Shown in pieces: positions 33,863 to 41,262 of a stretch of 64,000 nt of DNA. The position numbers and the translations under genes are program-made. The notes beneath the pieces were generated by a model. The model was not told the origin of the DNA and did not search any database. It saw nothing but the letters and a program-made list of their open reading frames with translations. How positions within the stretch are numbered: the first letter of the stretch is position 1; every line of letters begins with the position of its first letter. Source of the DNA: Solirubrobacterales bacterium (lineage in GTDB: Bacteria; Actinomycetota; Thermoleophilia; Solirubrobacterales; Solirubrobacteraceae); assembly GCA_019240115.1 (NCBI GenBank), contig JAFAYV010000087.1:1-64000 (forward strand), in the 5' to 3' direction.

Positions 33863-34603
33863 TCAGTGCGGGTACATCCCGCCGTCGACCGAGATCACCT
33901 GGCTGGTGATGTAGCCGTTGCGCAGCACGGCGAGCGCGAGGTCGGCGACCTCCCCCGGGCGCCCGAGGCGGCCGACCGGGATCCGCCGCGCGAGCTCGCC
34001 GGGGTCACCGGGCAGCATGCCGGTGTCCTTGACCAGCGCCGGGGCGAGCGCGTTGACCGTCACCCCGGCGCCGGCGAGGCGGCCGGCGAGGAAATGCGTG
34101 AGCCCGTGAAGGGCCGACTTGGCCGCGGCGTAGTGCGGCCCGACGATGCCGCCGGTCAGGCCGGCGACCGAGGACATCATCAGCACCCGCCCGAAGCCCC
34201 GGTCGCGCATCCCGGGCAGCGTCAGCTGGGCGAGCGCGAACGCGGCGCGGACGTTGACCGCGTAGGCCTCGTCGAACTCGTCGAGGGTCGTCTCCTCCCA
34301 GGTGCGCCGGGAGCCGAGCCCGGCGTTATTGACGAGCACGTCGATCTCGCCGAGCTCGGACCGGGTCCGTGCCACGAGCGCCTCGCCGGCCGCGGCGTCG
34401 CGCAGATCGGCTCCGAGCGCAACGGCGCGACCGCCGCCGTCCACGATCTCGGCGGCGAGGCGCTGCGCCGGCTCCCCGTTGGCCCCGTAGCCGCACGCCA
34501 CCGCGGCGCCCTCGGCGGCGAGGCCGCGGGCGATGGCGCGGCCGATGCCGCCGCTCGCGCCGGTGACGAGCGCGACGCGGTCGTTTAAGGCGGGATCGAG
34601 CAT
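33863..34603 (-). CDS. SDR-family oxidoreductase (3-oxoacyl-ACP reductase-like)
   Basis: NAD(P)-dependent short-chain dehydrogenase of 246 residues. The cofactor motif TGASGGIGRAIARG is at about residues 14-27, followed by VLVNNAGLGS, the Ser of MMSSVAG, and the catalytic YxxxK in HYAAAKSALHG. The C-terminal motif is SQVISVDGGMYPH. It is closest to FabG-like or acetoacetyl-CoA reductase enzymes. ATG at 34603 (MLDPALNDR) is preferred to one at 34612. It is divergent from the XRE-cupin regulator, and a double TTCACT..AGTGA operator lies between, so it is probably the regulated target. Confidence 0.9.
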   Translation of the reverse strand: MLDPALNDRVALVTGASGGIGRAIARGLAAEGAAVACGYGANGEPAQRLAAEIVDGGGRAVALGADLRDAAAGEALVARTRSELGEIDVLVNNAGLGSRRTWEETTLDEFDEAYAVNVRAAFALAQLTLPGMRDRGFGRVLMMSSVAGLTGGIVGPHYAAAKSALHGLTHFLAGRLAGAGVTVNALAPALVKDTGMLPGDPGELARRIPVGRLGRPGEVADLALAVLRNGYITSQVISVDGGMYPH

Positions 34604-34624
34604 CGCGGGCAAGGCTACCTGCTG

Positions 34625-34658
34625 TTCACTGAAGTGACCGCCAGATTCACTATAGTGA
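34625..34658. promoter_or_regulatory. Twin operators TTCACT-N-AGTGA for XRE-cupin regulator
   Basis: Two palindromes, TTCACTGAAGTGA (34625-34637) and TTCACTATAGTGA (34646-34658), are centred 21 bp apart, two helical turns on the same DNA face. They fill the 62-bp gap between divergent SDR and XRE genes. Each pairs TCACT with AGTGA around a 2-bp centre. The arrangement strongly suggests cooperative binding by the adjacent regulator. Confidence 0.75.
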
Positions 34659-34665
34659 TCAGCAG

Positions 34666-35226
34666 GTGGAGTTCGACTCGCTCACCGCGCGGATCTCGCG
34701 CGTCGTCCGGGAGCGCCGCCGGCAGACCGGGGACACCCTCAGCCAGGTGGCGGCGCGCGCGGGCCTGTCCAAGACGATCCTCAGCCGGATCGAGAACGGC
34801 CACGGCAATCCGTCGATCGACACCCTGTTCCGGCTCGCGCGGGCGCTCGAGCTGCCGCTGTCGGCGCTGCTCGTCGAGGACGAGCCGCCGCGCGCGCGAC
34901 GGATCCCGGCACGCTCGGGGTCCGAGCTGCACGCGGACTCGGGGATGACGGCCTGGCTCGTCCACGCCCGCGGCCGCGGCGCCGACGCCGAGGTCTACGA
35001 GCTGTCACTGGCCGCGGGCATCGAGCAGCGCACCCCGGGTCACCTGCCCGGCACCGAGGAGCTCGTGTTCTGCCTCCGCGGCCGGCTCCGGGTGGGCCCG
35101 GTGGGCGAGGAGGTCGAGCTCGCCGGCGGCGATGCGGCCTGGTTTGCGGCCGACGGCGAGCATCGCTACCTCGCCCTGCGGGCCGCCCGCGCGCTCAACT
35201 GGATCCTCAGCCCCGCCCGCGCATGA
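34666..35226 (+). CDS. XRE-family regulator with C-terminal cupin domain
   Basis: The protein has 186 residues and a GTG start. Residues about 8-66 form the HTH_3 domain (QTGDTLSQVAARAGLSKTILSRIENGHGNPSIDTLFRLARALELPL), followed by a cupin_2 domain (PGTEELVFCLRGRLRVGPVGEEVELAGGDAAWFAADGEHRYLAL). Such XRE-cupin proteins (SutR/PuuR-like) sense small ligands and often adjoin transporters. Here its stop overlaps the start of a BenE-like transporter gene (ATGA). Two palindromes lie just upstream. It probably autoregulates and controls the divergent SDR gene. Its transporter partner is now inactive. Confidence 0.92.
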   Translation: MEFDSLTARISRVVRERRRQTGDTLSQVAARAGLSKTILSRIENGHGNPSIDTLFRLARALELPLSALLVEDEPPRARRIPARSGSELHADSGMTAWLVHARGRGADAEVYELSLAAGIEQRTPGHLPGTEELVFCLRGRLRVGPVGEEVELAGGDAAWFAADGEHRYLALRAARALNWILSPARA

Positions 35227-35985
35227 CGCGGTCCGACGCCCAGCCGGTGATCGCCGGCGTGGTCGCGTCGGTCGTCGGCTTCGCCGGCTCGTTCACCGTC
35301 GTGCTCGCCGGCCTGCGGGCGGCCGGCGCCGACCGCGTCCAGGCTTCGTCGGGGCTGCTCATCCTTAGCGTCGCCATGGGGCTGACCGGCATCGCGTCGT
35401 GCTGGCGCAGCCGGATCCCGCTCGCCATCGCGTGGTCGACGCCCCGCCGACGAGGATCAGCGTCGGGATCCCGCTCTTCCTCGTCACGATGGCCTCGCAG
35501 AACCTCGCGGGGCTGAGCGTGCTCCACCTCCACGGCTATCGGCCTCGCCTGCGCTCCGTGCTGTCCGGCACGGGCGGGATCTCGGCCCTCATCGCCCCGC
35601 TCGGCGGCCTGCCATCAACCTGGCCGCGATCACCGCCGCCATGATGGCCGGGCCCGACGCCGGGGAGCGCCCGGAGCGGCGCTGGCTCGCGGGCGTCGCG
35701 AGCGGCGTCAGCTACCTCGTCCTGGGACCTGCGGCCGGGCTCGCCACCGCCTGCATCGCGACCTCGCCGCCGCTGCTGATCGACGCCGTCGCGGGCGTCG
35801 CCCTGCTGGGCGCGTTGACGAGCGCGCTCGCCGCCGCGACCGCGGATCCCGATCGCCGGGACGCCGCCCTGGGGACCTTCGTCGTCACCGCGTCACAGGT
35901 CACGGCCCTGGGGATCAGCTCGCCGTTCTGGGGTCTCGTCGCCCGGCTCGCATTCCTCGGGGTGCAGCGGGCGCGCACGAGCTGA
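35223..35985 (+). pseudogene. benE: BenE-type benzoate/H+ symporter, internally deleted
   Basis: Three frames carry BenE sequence. The first, from ATG 35223, runs to RSRIPLAIAWSTP. About 150-200 residues that normally follow are missing, and a second frame resumes at RISVGIPLFLVTMASQNLAGLSVL through GTGGISALIAPLGGLP. There one missing base (near 35610, before ATCAACCTGGCC) forces a third frame with AAITAAMMAGPDAGERPERRWLAGV ending SPFWGLVARLAFLGVQRARTS. Intact family members have about 390 residues. The order and excellent conservation of the remaining parts suggest a recent decay. It is translationally coupled to the XRE-cupin gene, the usual partner of such transporters. Confidence 0.85.
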
Positions 35986-36056
35986 CGCCGGGTCAGACCG
36001 CGCGCGACGGACGGCGCGGCCGGGTCTCGAGACGTTGCGACGGCGCGGCGGTCGGG

Positions 36057-36836
36057 TCACGCGGCGTTGCGACGGTCGCGCCACTGCAGCAGCTCGCGCA
36101 GCGGGCCGAGGTCGTAGCCGCTGCCGTTGCCGGAGATCCCGATCTGGATCTCCTGCACCCCGGCGTCGGCGAGCCCGTCGGCGGCCTCGAGCGTGCGCGG
36201 GCCGGCGCCGAACACCCGCTCGATCTCGCCGGGATCGCGCCCCGCCGCCGCGCAGTGCTCGGCCAGGATCGCCGCCTTCTCCTCGTAGCGATCCCGGTCC
36301 CCGAAGCTGTGCCACAGCTGGGCGTGCTCGGCCACCAGCCGCAGCGTGACCTTCTCGCCGGCGCCGCCGATGAGCAGCGGCATCGGGCCCGCCGGCGGCG
36401 GCTGCAGCCTGTCCAGGCGTCGGCGGATGAGCGGCAGGTCGCGCCGCAGCGCGCGCAGCCGGTCCGGCGCGGTCCCGAACTCGTAGCCGTACTCGTCGTA
36501 GTCGCGCTCGAACCACCCGGCGCCGATGCCGAGGATCACCCGGCCGCCCGAGAGGTGATCGACCGTCGAGTGCACGTTGGCGAGCAGCTGCGGGTTGCGG
36601 TACGAGTTGCAGAACACGAGCGCTCCGATCCGTACGCGCTCGGTGCTCGCCGCCAGCGCCGCCAGCGCGACCGTCCCCTCCCAATGGTTGCCGGCGGGAT
36701 CGCCGTTGAGCGGGAAGAAGTGGTCCCACGTGTAGATCACGTCGACCCCCAGCTCCTCGGCCTCGCGCCAGGCGGCGCGCATCCTGTCGAAGTCCGAGTG
36801 CTGGGGTTGGATCTGGACGCTGACGCGAACGGGCAT
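36057..36836 (-). CDS. LLM-class F420-dependent oxidoreductase, second
   Basis: This 259-residue luciferase-like protein begins MPVRVSVQIQPQHSDFDRMRAAWREAEELGVDVIYTWDHFFPL. It has VRIGALVFCNSYRNPQLLANVHSTVDHLSGGRVILGIGAGWFERDYDEYGYEFG, MPLLIGGAGEKVTLRLVAEHAQLWHSFG and the C-terminal VQEIQIGISG. It is shorter than the enzyme at 26090-27058 and belongs to a different subgroup (TIGR03560-like F420 enzymes). The natural substrate is unknown. No operon partner is apparent. The ATG at 36836 starts at the first beta strand, as in relatives. Confidence 0.9.
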   Translation of the reverse strand: MPVRVSVQIQPQHSDFDRMRAAWREAEELGVDVIYTWDHFFPLNGDPAGNHWEGTVALAALAASTERVRIGALVFCNSYRNPQLLANVHSTVDHLSGGRVILGIGAGWFERDYDEYGYEFGTAPDRLRALRRDLPLIRRRLDRLQPPPAGPMPLLIGGAGEKVTLRLVAEHAQLWHSFGDRDRYEEKAAILAEHCAAAGRDPGEIERVFGAGPRTLEAADGLADAGVQEIQIGISGNGSGYDLGPLRELLQWRDRRNAA

Positions 36837-37026
36837 GGCATCTCCGGGCTCGGTGGGCGGGGATTCGACAGTAGTCGCCGGCGCGCGGGGGTGGCAGCCG
36901 GATCGTCGTGCCGGGGCGGCTTATTGGCGGCCACCCCGCACGGGAGGGGCGCCCGCTGCGGGGCGCGGTTCAGTCGCGGATGGCCGCCGCGGCCGGCGTG
37001 CGCTCAGGTAGGCTGACCGTGGGATC

Positions 37027-37803
37027 ATGCCAGCCGTCGCGATGCACCTGCCGATCGCGTCGTTGCACCCGGATCGGGGAGAGCGCAGCGGCTACCTGCT
37101 GCTGATCGGCCTGCTCGGATCGTTCCTGTTCATCCGGATGAGCACCCGCCTCATCCGCCGCCAGGTGCGCTGGTGGCCGGGCAACATCCAGACCTCGGGC
37201 GGCCTGCATCTGCACCATCTCGTGTTCGGGATCGTGCTGATGATGGTGACCGGGTTCCTCGCCTTCGTGCTGACCCCGGGCAGCCCGCAGACCGAGATCC
37301 TCGCGTGCCTGTTCGGGATCGGGGTGGGGTTGACGCTCGACGAGTTCGCGCTGTGGATCCATCTCCGCGACGTGTACTGGACCGAAGAGGGTCGAGCGTC
37401 GGTTCGCGCGGTCATCGTCGCGGTCGTCATCGGCGGGCTGCTCATCCTGACCATCACCAGCGACACCGCTCTCGGTCAGACCCTGGCGGTCACCTCGCTG
37501 ACGACGGCGGTGGCGATCGCGCTCATCTTCTCCGGGGCCGCGATCCTGAAGGGCAAGCCGATGCTCGCGCTGATCGGCGTCGTGTTCGCCCCGGTCGCCC
37601 TCGTCGCCTGCCTGCGTCTCGCCTCGCCGCGTTCACTGTGGGCGCGCCGGTTCTACGCCCCCGACGGCCTCAAGATGGCGCGGGCGGTGCGTCGCTGGGA
37701 GCGCATCGACGCCCGGCGCCTGCGCCTCTCGGATCTCATCGCCGGCGCGCCGTCGCTGCCGGACCCCGGCCCCGCCGACCCCGGCGCCGACGAACGGCCG
37801 TGA
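37027..37803 (+). CDS. Actinobacterial integral membrane protein, unknown function
   Basis: The 258-residue protein has about six hydrophobic segments. Notable parts are GNIQTSGGLHLHHLVFGIVLMMVTGF (a His-rich helix start), CLFGIGVGLTLDEFALWIHLRDVYWTEEGR with charged residues inside the membrane, and a cytoplasmic Arg-rich C-terminus (AVRRWERIDARRLRLSDL). The pattern is recurrent in Actinobacteria, but I know of no assigned function. An alternative ATG is at 37042. Its last 68 bases overlap, tail to tail, the coding region of the membrane protein on the other strand (37736-38710). Confidence 0.75.
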   Translation: MPAVAMHLPIASLHPDRGERSGYLLLIGLLGSFLFIRMSTRLIRRQVRWWPGNIQTSGGLHLHHLVFGIVLMMVTGFLAFVLTPGSPQTEILACLFGIGVGLTLDEFALWIHLRDVYWTEEGRASVRAVIVAVVIGGLLILTITSDTALGQTLAVTSLTTAVAIALIFSGAAILKGKPMLALIGVVFAPVALVACLRLASPRSLWARRFYAPDGLKMARAVRRWERIDARRLRLSDLIAGAPSLPDPGPADPGADERP

Positions 37804-38710
37804 GCCGTCGCCCCAGCCCGGCCAGCCACGCCACCGCGCCGGTGACCGCGCCGGCCGCGCCGATGGCGATCGCCAGCGTCCGCAGCTCGTCGGTGGCGAT
37901 CGACCACGCCGCCTCGCCGGCCGGGCGAAAGGCGCGATCGCTCACGAGCTGATCGACGATCGGCTCGCGCAGCAGCCACCGGCCGAGCAGGAGGATGACG
38001 CCGGCGGCCAGCGCGCACCAGCCGATGCGCACGATGACGCTGCGCCGCCACCCGGGCGCGATGGCCAGCGCCAGGAGAGCGAGCGCAAGCGCAAGCGCCG
38101 GGAGCGCGATCGCCAGGCCGCGAATCGCGCGGGCCGCGTGCTGGATACGCGGCAGTTGATCGGAGCGCAGGATCACGAAGCGGCCGGCGTCCTGCGAGGC
38201 CGCGTCGACCAGCCGCTGGCGCTCGGCGGAGGGGAGCAGCGCGCCGGCGAGCTGCCCCACGAGCGTCCGGTCCAGGTCGGAGACGACGGGGCCGAGATCG
38301 AGCGTCACCTCGCCGTTGCGCGCGCGCAGGACCGTGCCCCCGCCGTCGAGCAGGGCGACGAGCTGGCTCGCCGCCGCGCGATTGGCTTCGCGCCATGCGT
38401 TGCGCACCGGACCCGTGCGCAGCTGCTCGGTGACGAGCCGGATCGCCGCGTGGCGCAGCTGCGCCGTGACCTGCCCGTCGCCGACCAGCGGCGTGACGTC
38501 GGCGGCGCGGAACAGTTCGTCCGCGGCGAAGGTCCCGAGCGCGCGACTGATCGTCGGGTCGGCGAGCAGCCGTGAGCTCGTGCCCGCCCAGCGGTCGGGG
38601 TCGAGCACCTGCCGGCGGGCCCAGACCGCGCAGGTCCCCGTGATGAGTGCCACCGTGGCCAGCGCGAGCATCAGCCAGGCGGCGAGGCGCCGCGCCGGGG
38701 CGGGCGTCAT
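37736..38710 (-). CDS. Membrane protein with N- and C-terminal helices, unknown function
   Basis: The 324-residue protein starts MTPAPARRLAAWLMLALATVALITGTCAVWARRQVLDPDRW, a membrane helix followed by an extracytoplasmic domain (residues about 30-180) with WAGTSSRLLADPTISRALGTFAADELFRAADV. Three more hydrophobic segments precede an Arg-rich tail (RRRRGRRGRG). The DPDRWxxTSxxLLxDP segment is recurrent in actinobacterial membrane proteins of unknown function. The start ATG at 38710 precedes a typical signal anchor; one at 38746 adds a leader. It overlaps the convergent gene by 68 bp. Confidence 0.72.
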   Translation of the reverse strand: MTPAPARRLAAWLMLALATVALITGTCAVWARRQVLDPDRWAGTSSRLLADPTISRALGTFAADELFRAADVTPLVGDGQVTAQLRHAAIRLVTEQLRTGPVRNAWREANRAAASQLVALLDGGGTVLRARNGEVTLDLGPVVSDLDRTLVGQLAGALLPSAERQRLVDAASQDAGRFVILRSDQLPRIQHAARAIRGLAIALPALALALALLALAIAPGWRRSVIVRIGWCALAAGVILLLGRWLLREPIVDQLVSDRAFRPAGEAAWSIATDELRTLAIAIGAAGAVTGAVAWLAGLGRRLTAVRRRRGRRGRGPAATARRR

Positions 38711-38941
38711 GACCGCGCGGCCGCCGGCGCGGTGGGCCTGCGCCAAGGATCGCCAACCGTGTCATGTGAGAGTGACATCTGATCACCAACCGTGGAGTGA
38801 CACACAGAGGGATTGTACCGGCGGCCATTCCGGAACTCGGGCGGCGACTTTGACTCGTCTGACGATCTCTGATAAAGAACGCCCGCGGGTCGGCACCGGC
38901 CATTTGATGACACTATTGATACGAGGTAAGAGAAGCAAACA
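38711..38941. promoter_or_regulatory. Lower-GC intergenic region with probable lost-gene promoter
   Basis: This stretch is AT-richer than its surroundings (GATCTCTGATAAAGAAC near 38864, TTTGATGACACTATTGATACGAGG near 38903). It contains GTGAGAGTGACA and GTGGAGTGACA at about 38765 and 38792, a possible imperfect direct repeat. It precedes a small frame at 38942 with a purine-rich leader (GAGGTAAGAGAAGC). It probably held the promoter of the BLUF-like remnant. No complete gene is visible. Confidence 0.35.
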
Positions 38942-39057
38942 ATGTCGGATACTGACACAGATGAGGTCTTCCGGTTGATCTACAGCAGTCACAGCTTGAT
39001 CGGCCCCTCCTGACCTACATGCGCGAGGCGGTCGCCGAGGGCGTCGCGCAGGGCTAG
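38942..39057 (+). pseudogene. Possible BLUF photoreceptor remnant, internally deleted
   Basis: From ATG 38942 the frame reads MSDTDTDEVFRLIYSSHS, then stops after GPS. FRLIYSSHS resembles the N-terminal strand of actinobacterial BLUF-domain proteins (FRLIYRSRS). Shifting frame at the stop gives PLLTYMREAVAEGVAQG and a stop at 39057, similar to the C-terminal helix of such proteins. This suggests a gene with almost everything between its ends deleted. The case rests on short matches only. Confidence 0.3.
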
Positions 39058-39075
39058 GAACCGCAGATCGGGCTG

Positions 39076-39171
39076 GAGTCGCGCTCGGGCGCGCTCCAGC
39101 ATCCGATCGAGCCCGGGCCCGCGGAGTCGAGCTCGGCCGCGCTCCAGCATCCGATCGAGCCCGGGCCCGCG
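39076..39171. repeat. 48-bp tandem duplication
   Basis: 39076-39123 is repeated at 39124-39171 with a few mismatches near the left end; both copies contain GCTCCAGCATCCGATCGAGC and GCCCGGGCCCGCG. The repeat lies between the BLUF-like remnant and the HNH gene end and does not appear to be coding. With 38711-39211 counted together, no intact gene is present for about 500 bp. Confidence 0.9.
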
Positions 39172-39211
39172 GGCACGAGGCCTCGGCCGAGGCGGACGGG
39201 CGTCGGGCACC

Positions 39212-39562
39212 TCAGCGAGGCCCGCCGGACGCCGGCAGGGCCTCGAGCGCAGCCAGCTGGCGACGTCCGTACTCGGCGTGCCGGCGCGACGGCGAGCGGC
39301 TGAGACGCGCCAGCGCCGCCGCGAGCCGATCGACGCCCGGCTCACGCCCTGCGGCGCGCTCGGCGCGCAGGTGGGCGACGACGGGCTGGGAGGCTCGCCG
39401 CCGGTTGCACGAGCGACAGGCGAGGACGAGGTTCTCGCCGAGCCCGCGGCCCCGACGCGAGCGGGGCAGCAGGTGCTCGACCGACAGGTCGCCGGGCCAC
39501 GGGGTGGCGCCGCACCAGACGCACGTCGGGCCGTCGCGGTCGATCAGCGCCGCGACGCGCAT
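39212..39562 (-). CDS. HNH endonuclease
   Basis: This 116-residue protein contains an HNH nuclease domain. The first zinc-knuckle pair is CVWC (residues 14-17), followed by SVEHLLPRSRRGRGLGENLVLACRSCNRRR. The first His of the HNH signature is in VEHLLP, the Asn in GENLVLAC, and the second cysteine pair is CRSC. A helical Arg/Ala-rich C-terminus follows. Stand-alone HNH proteins of this type are common in Actinobacteria and act in DNA repair, restriction or mobile elements; the role here is unknown. It diverges from the truncated DHA2 transporter gene, about 160 bp away. Confidence 0.88.
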   Translation of the reverse strand: MRVAALIDRDGPTCVWCGATPWPGDLSVEHLLPRSRRGRGLGENLVLACRSCNRRRASQPVVAHLRAERAAGREPGVDRLAAALARLSRSPSRRHAEYGRRQLAALEALPASGGPR

Positions 39563-39722
39563 CGCTCGGGTGCGGCGTTCTCGGCCACGTCGCGACTATA
39601 GGCTCCGCCGGGGGGTCGGGCGGCGGCTGCGAGACGATCCGCGGGGCGGCGCGGTCGGCGGCTGCGGGGCGGTCGGCCTATAGTCGCGCACGCAGCCCCA
39701 GATCGATCGGAGGACCGGACCG

Positions 39723-40625
39723 ATGTCTGACGCCACGGCCGCCCCCGCCAGCTCGCAGCCGGCCCCGACGCGGGCCAAGAACGTCGCGCTCATCCTGCTC
39801 GCGATGACGCAGTTCGTCATCGTCATCGACGCCTCGATCGTCAACCTCGCCCTGCCGTCGATCGGGCGGGCGCTTCACTTCTCGCGCGACGACCTGACCT
39901 GGGTGGTCAATGCCTACACGCTGACCGTCGGCGGCTTCCTGCTGCTCGGCGGACGTCTCGCCGACCTGCTCGGCCGCCGGCGGATGTTCATGATCGGACT
40001 CGTCCTGTTCGCGCTCGCCTCGTTCGCCGGGGGCGTCGCGCAGTCCGAGGGCTGGCTGATCGCCGCCCGCGCGATTCAGGGGATGGGCGCGGCGATCGTC
40101 TCCCCGGCGGCGCTGTCGATCATCACCACGACGTTCGCCGAGGGCTCCGAGCGCAACCGTGCGCTCGGGGTGTGGGGCGCGGTCGCCGGCGCCGGCGGAG
40201 CCGCCGGCGTCCTGCTCGGGGGCGTGCTGACCAGCGGCCTGAGCTGGCGCTGGGTGCTGTTCGTCAACGTCCCGATCGCGATCGCGGTCACCGCGCTGAC
40301 CCCGCGCACGCTGCCCGAGAGCCGTCGCGAGGAGGCCGGCGACAGCTTCGACATCCCGGGCGCGGTGTCGGTCACCGCGGGGCTGGCGCTGCTCGTCTAC
40401 GCCGTCGTCGAGGCGGTCAACGTCGGCTGGGGCGCGACCCGGACGATCGTCTGCCTGGTGGTCGCGGCGCTCCTGCTGATCGGCTTCATCCTGATCGAGA
40501 TGCGCGAGCGCGACCCGCTGATGCCGTTCACGATCTTCCGCCTGCGCACGCTGCGCGGCGCCAACCTCGTCGGCCTGCTGATCGGCATGTCGCTGTTCTC
40601 GATGTTCTTCTTCCTCTCGCTGTAG
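39723..40625 (+). CDS. DHA2-family MFS transporter, C-terminally truncated
   Basis: The 300-residue protein has DHA2 motifs in its first half: IVIDASIVNLALPSIGRAL, GGRLADLLGRRRMFM, ARAIQGMGAAIVSPAAL and LLGGVLTSGLSWRWVLFVNVPI. Family members run to 480-510 residues with fourteen helices. Here the frame ends at FFFLSL-stop, just where LYMQQVLGYS would normally continue, after about nine helices. The sequence changes abruptly at this point to a lower-GC segment with different genes, so the second half was replaced or lost by insertion/deletion. SD-like CGGAGGA precedes the ATG. Function is doubtful. Confidence 0.85.
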   Translation: MSDATAAPASSQPAPTRAKNVALILLAMTQFVIVIDASIVNLALPSIGRALHFSRDDLTWVVNAYTLTVGGFLLLGGRLADLLGRRRMFMIGLVLFALASFAGGVAQSEGWLIAARAIQGMGAAIVSPAALSIITTTFAEGSERNRALGVWGAVAGAGGAAGVLLGGVLTSGLSWRWVLFVNVPIAIAVTALTPRTLPESRREEAGDSFDIPGAVSVTAGLALLVYAVVEAVNVGWGATRTIVCLVVAALLLIGFILIEMRERDPLMPFTIFRLRTLRGANLVGLLIGMSLFSMFFFLSL

Positions 40626-40634
40626 ACCAAAAAC

Positions 40635-40658
40635 AGGCGAGAGCTTCAGAACTCGCCT
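40635..40658. terminator. Hairpin just after truncated transporter
   Basis: AGGCGAG (40635-40641) and CTCGCCT (40652-40658) form a perfect 7-bp stem with a 10-nt loop. It follows the truncated DHA2 stop and an A-rich stretch (CCAAAAACAGG). It could terminate transcription before the lower-GC gene pair, though no T-tract follows. Confidence 0.4.
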
Positions 40659-40710
40659 CCACGGCCGATAACCGGTCAACGGGGCTCGATCAAAGGAGGC
40701 CTCCTTGGAA

Positions 40711-41262
40711 ATGCGAAGCTCTCGTCTTATCTACGCGCTATTGGCAGTCGGGTTGTCCGGTTGCCTCTCAGCAGCTGCCGCCGGCTGCGGGTCGTCAAGC
40801 ACAGCGACATCCCGAGCGACTGCTGCTCATGCGAGCAATACATCGACAACTGCATCAACTGCATCAACTGCGCCGAGCACCTTTACGCGAGCGCAGGCTG
40901 CACTGGCTTATCTTCGGGCTGTCCAGCCTGCCAAGGCCGCGGGCGATGCCTTCGACAACCAGATCAACAACAACACGACCGCCAGCGAAGCGGCTCCGCT
41001 GGCCAAGCCTGTCATCACGGCATTCGGTCAGACCAACATCCATCTGCTCACGGTCGCTCAGCACTATCCGGAAGCTGCGGTCGACATCAAGGCGTTGATC
41101 GACGCAGACTCTGGCGTCATCGCCGATCTCGCAGGTCTGAGTTCTGTGACCCTGCTCGATCAGTCTTCGTGGGTGCAGTCCTTCCTTCAAGACGGTGAGA
41201 AGACCAAGGCGGCGAGCAGCATTGTGCGCTCCGATCTCGGTCTACCGCAGGTGAACTCATGA
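40711..41262 (+). CDS. Small lipoprotein, unknown function
   Basis: The 183-residue protein starts MRSSRLIYALLAVGLSGCLSAAAAGCGSSS, a lipoprotein signal peptide with two candidate lipobox Cys (SGC, AGC). A long Ser/Thr/Ala linker then leads to an alpha-helical region of about 130 residues (TRAQAALAYLRAVQPAKAAGDAFDNQI ... VIADLAGLSSVTLLDQSSWVQSFL). No family is recognised. AAAGGAGG at 40692-40699 is a very strong ribosome-binding site. ATG at 40711 is preferred, though a TTG at 40705 is closer to it. Codon use is clearly less GC-rich than the flanks. Its stop overlaps the next gene's ATG. Confidence 0.78.
   Translation: MRSSRLIYALLAVGLSGCLSAAAAGCGSSSTATSRATAAHASNTSTTASTASTAPSTFTRAQAALAYLRAVQPAKAAGDAFDNQINNNTTASEAAPLAKPVITAFGQTNIHLLTVAQHYPEAAVDIKALIDADSGVIADLAGLSSVTLLDQSSWVQSFLQDGEKTKAASSIVRSDLGLPQVNS

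Noticed and set aside
38989-39345. 119-codon minus-strand frame with a repeated GPGLDRMLER peptide
   Set aside because: The repeat is simply the 48-bp DNA duplication, and the rest overlaps the HNH gene in another frame without motifs.
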